DNA from: Candidatus Cryptobacteroides faecigallinarum
GTDB lineage: Bacteria > Bacteroidota > Bacteroidia > Bacteroidales > UBA932
Reading direction: 5' to 3'
DNA length: 35,289 bases
Assembly (NCBI GenBank): GCA_017695015.1
Contig: JADIMD010000082.1
Location: 1 to 35,289, forward strand
The notes below the pieces were generated by a model. The model was not told where the DNA came from, ran no database searches, and worked only from the letters and a program-made list of their open reading frames with translations. Shown piece by piece: positions 17,615 to 26,610 of the stretch (position 1 is its first letter; the number at the start of each line of letters is the position of its first letter). Made by a program: the position numbers and the translations under genes.

Positions 17615-19066
17615 TCATAAAGAGGAATATCTGACATAGGCATTCCTGTATGCGATACGGGCATCCACGAGGGCATCTGCGCTCTGCCTGAGAGCCGTCT
17701 GGGCCTCAAGCAGCTCGGAAAGCGGCACAAGGCCTGCCCTGTAGCGGTCTTCCATCTGTCTGACAGTGGATTGGGCCGCCCTGACGCTCTCTTCTGCGAC
17801 CTGCGCCTGCTCCCATGACACTGTCAGCTCCAGCCACTGCTGCCTGATCTGAAGGAGCAGCTGGGACTCCAAATATTCCCTGTCATTCTCTGCTTTCTGC
17901 ACCTGATAGCCCTGCCTCCTGACCTTACGGGAATATTTTCCCCAGTCAGTTATAGGAATCCTGAGTGTGGCATATACCGCACCGTTGAGCCTTGCGTCAT
18001 CGAACATCATGTCGTTGTAGCCGTACGAAAGTCCAACCCCCAGCTGCGGAAGCACTTCCCCGAGAGCCATCTTCTTCTCCATCTGCTTGGCTTTCACCGA
18101 GATGTCCAGCAGTCTCGACTCTTCTCTCCCTGCCAATATCTCCTTCTCATCCCTCCAGCAGGAAGCCGGCTCTTCAAGGGACCCGAGGTCATCCGCCAAA
18201 ACGATGCTGTCTATATAAGGCAATGTGTCGGATGCCATCGTGGAATATGGAGAATAAGCCACTCCTATGGAATTGCAGAGATTCATCTTGGCAAGGCGGA
18301 TTCCTCCCTTGAGCTTGGTCCGGGTCGCTTGCAGCTCATTCTGCTTCAATCTGAGCTGCAACCTGTCCGTCTCAGTGGCGATTCCTGCCGACACGGCCGC
18401 ATTGACATCCTTTTCGAGATTGTCCAGCATCTTCTGCACCTCCTGCACCGTCTTCATCTTCTCTTCGAGAGACACCACCTGCCAATATTCTTCCTCCACT
18501 TCTTCCCTGCTCTTACGCTGCTGCATAGTGCTCTGGAGCCTGGCCGCCTCCACTCCGAGAGAGGCAAGCCTGTTGCCGTTCACTATCCTTCCGCCTGCAA
18601 ATACGGGCTGGATTACCGACACAGTGGCGCTATACCCCTGCTTCATGGTGGAATAGACAGGGTCTATACCGTACATGGGAGCAACCTGCCCTATCCAGCT
18701 GTTGATATTGTTGGCCAAATCGGAATCCCCGAGAATATCCTTGACTCCTATTTCCAGCATAGGGTCAAAGGCATAGTAGCCGAATGCGTTGATGGAGACC
18801 TTTGGGAAATATTCCGCCACTGCCTCCCCTTTCTGCGCTTGTGCTGCAAGCACATCGAGAGCGGCGTTCCTCACAGAGGCATTGTTGCGGAGCGCCAATG
18901 AACGGCAGTCTTCTATGGTCAGCACGACTTTGCCTCCGCTGACGGCACTGCTGTCCTGCCCTGTCATTGTCATTCCTGACGCCCGGCAGATACCTTCCTG
19001 GACACCGCCAAGGCAGAATCCTGCGGCAACCAATGCTGCCGCCATATATTTTATTGTTCTATTCAT
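17615..19066 (-). CDS. TolC family outer membrane efflux protein
   Basis: 483 aa; LTIEDCRSLALRNNASVRNAALDVLAAQAQ and the duplicated helical region YRAGLVPLSELLEAQTALRQSADALVDARIAYRNAYVRY. Confidence 0.93.
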   Translation of the reverse strand: MNRTIKYMAAALVAAGFCLGGVQEGICRASGMTMTGQDSSAVSGGKVVLTIEDCRSLALRNNASVRNAALDVLAAQAQKGEAVAEYFPKVSINAFGYYAFDPMLEIGVKDILGDSDLANNINSWIGQVAPMYGIDPVYSTMKQGYSATVSVIQPVFAGGRIVNGNRLASLGVEAARLQSTMQQRKSREEVEEEYWQVVSLEEKMKTVQEVQKMLDNLEKDVNAAVSAGIATETDRLQLRLKQNELQATRTKLKGGIRLAKMNLCNSIGVAYSPYSTMASDTLPYIDSIVLADDLGSLEEPASCWRDEKEILAGREESRLLDISVKAKQMEKKMALGEVLPQLGVGLSYGYNDMMFDDARLNGAVYATLRIPITDWGKYSRKVRRQGYQVQKAENDREYLESQLLLQIRQQWLELTVSWEQAQVAEESVRAAQSTVRQMEDRYRAGLVPLSELLEAQTALRQSADALVDARIAYRNAYVRYSSL

Positions 19067-22000
19067 TCCCTTTTCCCTCCTCTATTGTGTCCATCGCGGG
19101 CACTTCATTCTCCGAATGCTTGAAAATCTGCCAGTACGAAACCGGCATTATGAACACTATAAGGAATATGGACAGCATCGTGCCGAAGCATATGACTACT
19201 CCCATAGGCATCCACAATGCGTCCCTGCTGATTATCATAGGGAGCACTCCAAGCGCTGTCGTGCATGATGTGAGGAAAATAGGTCGCATCCTCCTCTTGC
19301 CCGACTCCTCTGCTGCTTCCTTGACGGACAGGCCATGCTTGAACCTCAGCTCTTCCGCATATTCGAACATGATTATGCCGTTCCTGACAATGATTCCGAC
19401 CAGGCTGATGAGCCCGAGTACGGAAGTGATGCCGAAATCGAAGCCGTAGACCCAGAGTCCGAAAGACGCCCCGAACAGACAGAGCATGCTGAGCACAATG
19501 GAAAGGACGGCCAGCGATATTTTCTTGAAATGGAAAAGCAGGAAGAAGAAAAGGACGGCCACCGCACAGATGAAGCTCAGCAATATTTCAGGGATTACGG
19601 CATTGTTCACCCCTGAGAGCCCTCCGTATTCTATGGTGACGCCCTCAGGCAATGCCGGCACGAGCTTCTCTTCCACATATTTTTCAATCCTCCTCATCGC
19701 TTCAGGCTGGCTTCTTCCCATCATCATGTCGGCATAGACCGTGACAGTCTGCTTGCCTCCTATGTGCGGAATGGTCTCAGGCTCCCAGCCAGGAGAAACT
19801 GAAGCCACCTGCCTCAACGGCACTGACACTCCGGGGACGGATGTCGGCACCATCTGGTTTTCCACTGTGTCATAGGACATGTCATCAGTCACGGAGTCGC
19901 TGTAGAGAGTCACGGGAACGGCATCGTTGCCCTCCCACACCGTCGCTATCGTCTGCCCGTTGAAGATGCTCGACAGGGAGAGGGAAAGCAATGTCCTGTT
20001 GATTCCGAGCCGTGCCGCCTCGTCGGTGTCCATATCTACTTCGACAGTGGAAATGTATTCGTCGAAATCGCTGTGTACCCATTTCATCAGGTCGGTCTGG
20101 GCTGCCATATAAGCACGCAGGGAATCGGAATACGGCTTCATCTGCTCCACAGTGCCTCCCTTGAAAGTCACAGCTACAGGGGCGGTGACTCCCTGATAGT
20201 CCATCTGCTTGAACCGGATCTGGGCTTCAGGGAAATAATGCTCGTATTTCGTCCCGTATTCGCGCAGGACCGCTTCCGTCTCCTTGGATGTCCTTGTATT
20301 GACTATGAACTGGGCAAAGTTAGTCCCTGGCTGCTTAGGGATGTATGTGGCATGGAAACGGGGCGCACCAGTCCCGACAAAAGCCGTCACTGACTTGACC
20401 CTCTCGTCAGCAAGCAGGATATTCTGGAGCGAATCGCTCACTGCTTCCGTCTTGTCGAGACCTGCATTGGCATCCAGATATATTTCCACAGCGAAGCAGT
20501 CCCTTTCCGCCATAGGCATCATCTGGATATTCAGCTGGAGGAACATCAGCACTCCAAGGACCACCGCAGCAACTCCTGCGGCAAGAGTGACATACGGATG
20601 TCTGAAGCATATTGCCTGCATCCTGTCGTATCCTGACTGCAGCAGGTCGAAGAATTTGTTCTGAATCTTAACGAATCGGCTGTCGCCTGTAGCCCTCGCC
20701 GTCTTGATGTATTTCACTTCAAGGGACGGGACAACTGTCACTGCATAGATGAGAGATGTGCCGAGGGAGAATGCTATGATCCAAGGGAAACTTTTGACAA
20801 AATCTCCGAGATAGCCTGTGATGATGCCTATGATAGGGAAGAACATCAGGCCTATTGCTGATGTGGCAAGTAGCATCGGAGGGAAAAGTTCCTTTGCGCT
20901 CGCACATGCGGCATCAACCCTGTCCATCCCCCGTCCGAGCTTGTCCATGTATCCGTCCATCGTGATGATGGAGTCGTCCACAATCATTCCGAGCACCACA
21001 ATCAGGGCGGCAAGGGTAACAGTATTCAAATCCATCCCCACAAGGTACATTATGCCTATGGCAACTGCCGTACACACAGGAACTCCGGAACTGGCTATCA
21101 GCGCCGACCTGACAGGGAATAGCAGCAGCATCACGAAAATCACTACAAGCATCGAAATGACCAGGTCTCTCAGGAACGACCACACGGATGTCCCCACGAC
21201 CTTTGGCTGGTCAGTGACCTTGGACACCTTCACGCTGTCAGGCAGCCCTTCGGTGAATGCTGCGAGGACCTCGTCCACTTCCTTTCCGAAAGCCACAATA
21301 TTGTTGTCGGGACGCATCTCCACCGAAATGATCAGAGCAGTATGACCGTTGTAGTTCACCAAAGAGGAAGGCTCCTTGTAGCGGCGTTCCACCGTGGCTA
21401 TATCCTTGAGCCTTATGATATTGCCCTGTCTGTCGGCATAGACTATCTTGTCTGCGACCTCCTTTTCGCTGTTCACGAGGCTGCTGATGTGGATAGGCGA
21501 GCTGGCATATTCCGTCTCGAACTTTCCGCTTGAAAACATCATCCCTGATGTCTGGTAGTCCAGCATAAGCATGGACGGGCTGATGCCGTATGCAGACAGC
21601 TTTTCCATGTCCAGATGGACGGCAATCTCTTCGCTCTGGCCTCCGTAGATGGTCGCCTTTGCAAGGTCAGGGATTTCATGCAGCCTGTCGCACAGGGCAT
21701 CCGCATATTCCTGAAGCTCCGAATAGCTCTTGTCTTCCGATTCCACAGTTATCAGAGCCGAGGATACGGAGCTGAAGTCGTCCAGCACGGCCACGGCAAG
21801 CACCCCCGGAGGCAGCAGCTGCTTTTTCTGGTTGATGCTGTGCCTTATCTTGGACCATACCTCGTCTTTCTTGCTGGCAGGAGAGGTAAGCTCCACATAG
21901 ATATAGCATATCCCGTCCTGGGAATAGGAATAAGAGCCCCTGTCCACTTCCGAGAAAGAGAACAGCAGGTCTTCAAGAGGCTTGGTCAGCTGTGCCTCGA

Positions 22001-22190
22001 CTTCCGCTGCCGATGCACCAGGGTAGACACCCACGACAAGCCCCTCCTTGATCTCGAATGTCGGGAATTCGTCCTTGTTGATTACCGCCAGTCCGTAGAC
22101 TCCGACTGCAACTAACAGGAAAAGAATCAGATAGACAATCTTCTTATATTTGATTGTCCCCCTTATGAACTGCCCTTCCCCACGCATCAC
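19059..22190 (-). CDS. Efflux RND transporter permease subunit (AcrB/CusA-like)
   Basis: 1043 aa; 12-TM RND layout; TM4 Asp pair in VVLGMIVDDSIITMDGYMDKLGRG; C-terminal VLGLISLVGIIVRNGIIMFEYAEELR. Confidence 0.96.
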   Translation of the reverse strand: MMRGEGQFIRGTIKYKKIVYLILFLLVAVGVYGLAVINKDEFPTFEIKEGLVVGVYPGASAAEVEAQLTKPLEDLLFSFSEVDRGSYSYSQDGICYIYVELTSPASKKDEVWSKIRHSINQKKQLLPPGVLAVAVLDDFSSVSSALITVESEDKSYSELQEYADALCDRLHEIPDLAKATIYGGQSEEIAVHLDMEKLSAYGISPSMLMLDYQTSGMMFSSGKFETEYASSPIHISSLVNSEKEVADKIVYADRQGNIIRLKDIATVERRYKEPSSLVNYNGHTALIISVEMRPDNNIVAFGKEVDEVLAAFTEGLPDSVKVSKVTDQPKVVGTSVWSFLRDLVISMLVVIFVMLLLFPVRSALIASSGVPVCTAVAIGIMYLVGMDLNTVTLAALIVVLGMIVDDSIITMDGYMDKLGRGMDRVDAACASAKELFPPMLLATSAIGLMFFPIIGIITGYLGDFVKSFPWIIAFSLGTSLIYAVTVVPSLEVKYIKTARATGDSRFVKIQNKFFDLLQSGYDRMQAICFRHPYVTLAAGVAAVVLGVLMFLQLNIQMMPMAERDCFAVEIYLDANAGLDKTEAVSDSLQNILLADERVKSVTAFVGTGAPRFHATYIPKQPGTNFAQFIVNTRTSKETEAVLREYGTKYEHYFPEAQIRFKQMDYQGVTAPVAVTFKGGTVEQMKPYSDSLRAYMAAQTDLMKWVHSDFDEYISTVEVDMDTDEAARLGINRTLLSLSLSSIFNGQTIATVWEGNDAVPVTLYSDSVTDDMSYDTVENQMVPTSVPGVSVPLRQVASVSPGWEPETIPHIGGKQTVTVYADMMMGRSQPEAMRRIEKYVEEKLVPALPEGVTIEYGGLSGVNNAVIPEILLSFICAVAVLFFFLLFHFKKISLAVLSIVLSMLCLFGASFGLWVYGFDFGITSVLGLISLVGIIVRNGIIMFEYAEELRFKHGLSVKEAAEESGKRRMRPIFLTSCTTALGVLPMIISRDALWMPMGVVICFGTMLSIFLIVFIMPVSYWQIFKHSENEVPAMDTIEEGKGNE

Positions 22191-23227
22191 TCTACAATAT
22201 TAACGGCGGTGCCTGTGCTCACTTTCTGGGTGCCTTCCACAATCAGAAGGTCCCCGTTCTCCAGCCCGGACTCGACCACGACCCCATTTCCTGAAAATCC
22301 ACCTGTCGATATGGACCTTTTCTCCGCCTTGCCGTCACTGACTATCCACACATACCTGCCGTCCATATCTGTCTTGACTATGGAGGTAGGTATCACGATT
22401 CCGCTGCCGGACTTGCCGACACTGACCTTGCAGACCATCCCGGGAAGAAGCCCGGCGACTTTTCCGTCAGGGACAAGGGTACACGAATAGCAATGGGAAA
22501 GGACTGATGCAGATATGCCTTTGACCGTCACTTTTCCACGGAATTCCCTGTCTCCAAGGGCAGGAACCGTGACTGCGACTTCCATCCCTTCCGTTATCTG
22601 CCCTATCTCCGATTCCGGCACAGGGAAAGATATCTCCAATGAGGAAATATCCATAAGTTTCGCCAGCGGCTCGGCCACTCCGACATCCACTCCTTCGTCG
22701 GCATACACTTCTCCGATGACCCCGTCATATGGAATCCTGACAGTGCAATCTTCATATGCCTGTCTTGCGGCCTTTTCCGAAGCCTCTGCCTTGGCAAGCT
22801 GGGTCTTTACATCGACCCACTGGACTTCGGACATGCTTCCGCTTTCATGGACAGTCTTTGCCCTTTCATACCCGTCCTGTGCCTGAGCCAGAGTCGCCTG
22901 CGCCATTTCCAGCATGCTTTCCACACTCTGTGAACTGATTTCCGCTGCCTTGTCTCCTGCAGACACCTGCTGACCTTCCTTTATATTAAGTGTTGCCAGA
23001 GTTCCCGAATATCGGCTGACGAGGACCGTGGTCCTGGAGGCTTCCACAGTGCCGACATATGTCATCGCATCCACATTGTCCGATGTCTGCGCCTTCATCA
23101 CCTTTACAGCAACGGCGGACGGCTTCACCACCTGCCTGTTGCGGTCGTTCCTGCCTCCGGAGCATCCTGCAAGCAGCAGGGACGACACCATTGCCATGAA
23201 TAAGAATGCCGATCTGTTCATCTCCAT
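22187..23227 (-). CDS. Efflux RND transporter periplasmic adaptor subunit (MFP), lipoprotein
   Basis: 346 aa; lipobox LLAGC; TVLVSRYSGTLATLNIKEGQQVSAGDKAAEI lipoyl-like and hairpin domains. Confidence 0.94.
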   Translation of the reverse strand: MEMNRSAFLFMAMVSSLLLAGCSGGRNDRNRQVVKPSAVAVKVMKAQTSDNVDAMTYVGTVEASRTTVLVSRYSGTLATLNIKEGQQVSAGDKAAEISSQSVESMLEMAQATLAQAQDGYERAKTVHESGSMSEVQWVDVKTQLAKAEASEKAARQAYEDCTVRIPYDGVIGEVYADEGVDVGVAEPLAKLMDISSLEISFPVPESEIGQITEGMEVAVTVPALGDREFRGKVTVKGISASVLSHCYSCTLVPDGKVAGLLPGMVCKVSVGKSGSGIVIPTSIVKTDMDGRYVWIVSDGKAEKRSISTGGFSGNGVVVESGLENGDLLIVEGTQKVSTGTAVNIVE

Positions 23228-23228
23228 G

Positions 23229-23765
23229 TCAGTTTTCTTTTGCCCAGCAGCTTACATCGCTGCTCACAATCTCGTATTCCACATCCTGGAAAGTGTATTT
23301 CCCCTCATATTCTATCCAGAACATCAGGGCATCGGCATATCTCTCCGCATAGCCGCTGACCGTGACTGAAGCAACAGGATAAGCCGTCTCCAGAAGGGAT
23401 CCCTCATCGGTGACAGGGATGGTCAGCTGCCTTGAAAACGGGGTGATTGTCAGCGTCTTGCCGTCAGCTACAGCATTGAATGTCAGGACACTTCCTCCGA
23501 GAATGTTCATGGCGACTATCATTTCACCTGTATTCTTGTCCGAGACCACCACATCCATCTGGCCGTTCTCGTCAAGAAGTTTCAGCTTCTGGGGTTCAGC
23601 GGATTCGTCTCCTGCCGGACTCACCGTGACAGTTCCGCTTGTCTTGAAGGTGTAGTTGCCCTTGAACCGCGGCGCTCCTTCCTTGGTGCAGGATACTGCC
23701 AGCATAGACAGAATGACAGCCGCCGCCATTAAAAATCTTTTCATCTCTTTTGTATTTATATCCAA
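23229..23765 (-). CDS. Small lipoprotein of unknown function, first gene of RND operon
   Basis: 178 aa; lipobox SMLAVSC; alternative start at 23744 (MKRFLMAAA); stop is 1 nt from the MFP start. Confidence 0.7.
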   Translation of the reverse strand: MDINTKEMKRFLMAAAVILSMLAVSCTKEGAPRFKGNYTFKTSGTVTVSPAGDESAEPQKLKLLDENGQMDVVVSDKNTGEMIVAMNILGGSVLTFNAVADGKTLTITPFSRQLTIPVTDEGSLLETAYPVASVTVSGYAERYADALMFWIEYEGKYTFQDVEYEIVSSDVSCWAKEN

Positions 23766-23832
23766 ATAAGCGCGGCTCGGCGTGCAAAGAGCATACCGAA
23801 AGGGCTTTATGTAAAGGCATTTTTGCTCCGTG

Positions 23833-26490
23833 TCAGATGCCGAGCTTTTCTTTCATTGACCTCAACAGGTCGAACGCCTGGAGCGGAGTGAGATTGTTGA
23901 TGTCCACATTGGCCAGGTCATCCCTGAGGGCCGAAAGCAGCGGGTCATCGAGTTGGAAGAAAGAAAGCTGGAGAGAGCCGTCGCTTTCCACCCTGCCTTC
24001 CTTGACATTATGGGCCTTTGTCATCCTTGACGGGCCTGACTGCCGGTCGGAAGACACCACGAGATTCCTGACTGTCCCGTCTTCAAGCGACTTCAGGGTC
24101 TTTTCGGCAGATTCTATCACCTGTCTCGGCATTCCGGCGAGCCTCGCCACATGGATACCGAAGCTATGGGCCACTCCCCCTTCCCTGAGCTTGCGGAGGA
24201 AGATGACATTCCTGCCCACCTCCTTTACTTCGATGTGGAAATTCTTCACCCTGTCATAGATGCCTTCGAGGTCGTTCAGCTCATGGTAATGGGTTGCGAA
24301 CAGGGTCTTTGCCCCATGTCCGTATTCATGGATGTATTCCACTATCGCCCTGGCTATCGACATTCCGTCGTATGTGGATGTGCCCCTGCCTATCTCGTCG
24401 AGCAGGACAAGGGAGCGCTCGGAAATGTTGTGGAGAATCATCGATGTCTCCAGCATTTCCACCATGAAGGTGGATTCTCCCCGTGAAATGTTGTCGGAAG
24501 CGCCCACTCTCGTGAAAATCTTGTCACAGTATCCTATTTTGGCAGAGGATGCCGGCACGAACGAGCCCACCTGCGCCATCAGCACGATGAGGGCAGTCTG
24601 TCTCAAGAGGGCTGATTTACCTGCCATGTTAGGTCCTGTCAGGATGATTATCTGCTGCGAGCTGTTATCGAGATAGACATCGTTCGGCACGAATTCCTCG
24701 CCTGTCTGCATCATGGTCTCTATCACAGGATGCCTGCCTGCCTTGATGTCTATCGCAAGCCCGTCATTCATCTCCGGACGGCAGTAATGGTTGTCCGTGG
24801 CCAGTTCCGCAAACCCTGCAAGCACATCCATTCTGGCTATGATGCGGCAGTTGGACTGTATGACAGGGATATTTTTCTGGATTTCAGCCACGAGAGAGGC
24901 ATATATTCTCGCCTCGATGATGTATATCTTCTCTTCTGCCCCGAGAATCTTCGATTCGTACTCCTTGAGCTCTTCAGTGATATATCTCTCGGCATTCACA
25001 AGGGTCTGCTTCCTTATCCATTCAGGCGGCACTTTGTCCTTGTGGGTGTTACGCACCTCTATATAATAGCCGAAAACATTGTTGTAGCTTATTTTCAATG
25101 ACGGTATCCCAGTCCTCTCGCTCTCCCTCTGCTGTATCCCGAGAAGCACTTCCTTGCTGTGGGACGATATTTCCCTCAATTCGTCAAGCTCGGCATCCAC
25201 ACCCGAAGCGATGACCTGTCCTTTGCCCACGGCTGCCGCAGGGTCCTGGCACATCGTCTTTTTCAGGACGGAAAGCAGGTCTGAGCATCCGTCCAGACGG
25301 GAAATCATGTTGTCGACTGCAGCAATACCGCTGTCTTTACACAGGTCCACAATCGGGGTCGTCTGGTCAAGGCCTCTTATCAGCTGCATGATTTCCCTCG
25401 GGGCTATCTTGCCTGCCGCTGCCCTGGAAATTATCCTCTCCAAATCTCCGACATCTCCGATGTGTTCCTGCAGCTGCCGCAGAAGCTCCTGACGGGATGT
25501 GAAATACGACACGGCATCGTACCGAGAGTTCAGTTCATCCAGATCCATCACCGGCATCGAGAGCCATGCACGGAGCAGCCTTGCGCCCATCGGTGAAGAG
25601 CACCTGTCCATCACATCCACCAGCGCCGTACCCTCTCCTCCCGATGCTGGGCTGAATATCTCAAGGTTGCGGAAGGTGAACCTGTCCATCCATACGAACC
25701 TGTTTTCGTCTATCCTGGATATAGAGCAGATATGCTTCAGTCCCGAATGCTGGGTCTGCTCCAGGTACACGAGCAGGGCTCCTGCCGATGTCACGCCAAG
25801 GGGATAGATGTCTATTGCAAAGCCTTTGAGAGAGTCGACTCCGAGCTGCCGTTTGAGCTTTTCCACCGAGGATTCGTAGACAAATGCCCATTCTTCGAGA
25901 GTGGAGACATAGTAGTGGTCTCCGAACTTGTCTTTCACTCCCTTTTCATATCCCTTAGGGACAAGGAGCTCTTTCGGGGCGAATGAGGACAGGAGGGTGG
26001 AGATGTAGTCGAGTGTGCCTTCCGCTATCTGGAAAGTGCCCGTAGAGACATCGAGGAAAGCCGCTCCGCATCTGTCTTTCTCGAAAGTCAGGCCTGCAAG
26101 GTAGTTGTGCTCCTTCTGCTCCAGCAGCTGGTCGTTGAATGCAATGCCAGGGGTGACAAGCTCCGTGACTCCTCTCTTGACTATCTTCTTGGTGAGTTTC
26201 GGGTCTTCAAGCTGGTCGCATACCGCAACCTTGTACCCTGCTCTCACAAGACGCGGAAGATACAGGTCTATGGAATGGTGGGGAAACCCTGCGAGAGGCA
26301 CGGACGAGGCCGACCCGTTTGCCCTCTTGGTCAACACAATACCGAGCACCTTGCTTGTGATGAGGGCATCATCGGCAAATGTCTCGTAAAAGTCCCCTAC
26401 ACGGAAAAGCAGCACAGCCTCTGGATACTGAGCCTTGACGCTGAAATACTGCTTCATCAGCGGGGTCTCTACTATCTTTTCATCTTTCAT
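23833..26490 (-). CDS. mutS: DNA mismatch repair protein MutS
   Basis: 885 aa; N-terminal TPLMKQYFSVKAQYPEAVLLFRVGDFYETFADDA; Walker A TGPNMAGKS; VLLDEIGRGTSTYDGMSIARAIVEY. Confidence 0.99.
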   Translation of the reverse strand: MKDEKIVETPLMKQYFSVKAQYPEAVLLFRVGDFYETFADDALITSKVLGIVLTKRANGSASSVPLAGFPHHSIDLYLPRLVRAGYKVAVCDQLEDPKLTKKIVKRGVTELVTPGIAFNDQLLEQKEHNYLAGLTFEKDRCGAAFLDVSTGTFQIAEGTLDYISTLLSSFAPKELLVPKGYEKGVKDKFGDHYYVSTLEEWAFVYESSVEKLKRQLGVDSLKGFAIDIYPLGVTSAGALLVYLEQTQHSGLKHICSISRIDENRFVWMDRFTFRNLEIFSPASGGEGTALVDVMDRCSSPMGARLLRAWLSMPVMDLDELNSRYDAVSYFTSRQELLRQLQEHIGDVGDLERIISRAAAGKIAPREIMQLIRGLDQTTPIVDLCKDSGIAAVDNMISRLDGCSDLLSVLKKTMCQDPAAAVGKGQVIASGVDAELDELREISSHSKEVLLGIQQRESERTGIPSLKISYNNVFGYYIEVRNTHKDKVPPEWIRKQTLVNAERYITEELKEYESKILGAEEKIYIIEARIYASLVAEIQKNIPVIQSNCRIIARMDVLAGFAELATDNHYCRPEMNDGLAIDIKAGRHPVIETMMQTGEEFVPNDVYLDNSSQQIIILTGPNMAGKSALLRQTALIVLMAQVGSFVPASSAKIGYCDKIFTRVGASDNISRGESTFMVEMLETSMILHNISERSLVLLDEIGRGTSTYDGMSIARAIVEYIHEYGHGAKTLFATHYHELNDLEGIYDRVKNFHIEVKEVGRNVIFLRKLREGGVAHSFGIHVARLAGMPRQVIESAEKTLKSLEDGTVRNLVVSSDRQSGPSRMTKAHNVKEGRVESDGSLQLSFFQLDDPLLSALRDDLANVDINNLTPLQAFDLLRSMKEKLGI

Positions 26491-26547
26491 ACCGATCCGG
26501 TGATATCATCTTTCACGGGCCGCTGTGGTTTTTCAGGCGGCTTTTCA

Positions 26548-26561
26548 GCCCTTGCAAGGGC
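26548..26561. repeat. 14-bp perfect palindrome GCCCTTGCAAGGGC in the mutS/glycosyltransferase divergent region
   Basis: Read directly; lies next to candidate TAnnTTTG elements for both divergent genes. Confidence 0.7.
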
Positions 26562-26590
26562 AACTCCGCAAATTTACAACAAATTTTTCT

Positions 26591-26598
26591 TACATTTG
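26591..26598 (+). promoter_or_regulatory. Candidate -7 element (TACATTTG) for the glycosyltransferase gene
   Basis: Exact TAnnTTTG 13 bp before the ATG at 26611; no clear TTTG -33 box. Confidence 0.35.
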
Positions 26599-26610
26599 GC
26601 GGTTAAAATA

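Noticed and set aside
17397-17618. 73-aa ORF as an ordinary protein-coding gene
   Set aside because: It spans a promoter, inverted repeats and a terminator stem; better explained as leader RNA. Only the short 35-aa C-terminal part is kept, as a speculative leader peptide.
18329-18901. 190-aa plus-strand ORF, and similar antisense ORFs at 4972-5625, 12224-12760, 15279-15866, 20818-21345 and 21615-22115
   Set aside because: All antisense to well-supported genes with no recognisable protein features.
23596-23820. 74-aa ORF overlapping the small lipoprotein gene
   Set aside because: Out-of-frame reading of the 178-aa lipoprotein; no independent support.
26107-26610. N-terminal extension of the 608-aa plus-strand ORF
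   Set aside because: Antisense to mutS. The real glycosyltransferase start (MKRALIISYYWPP) is at 26611.
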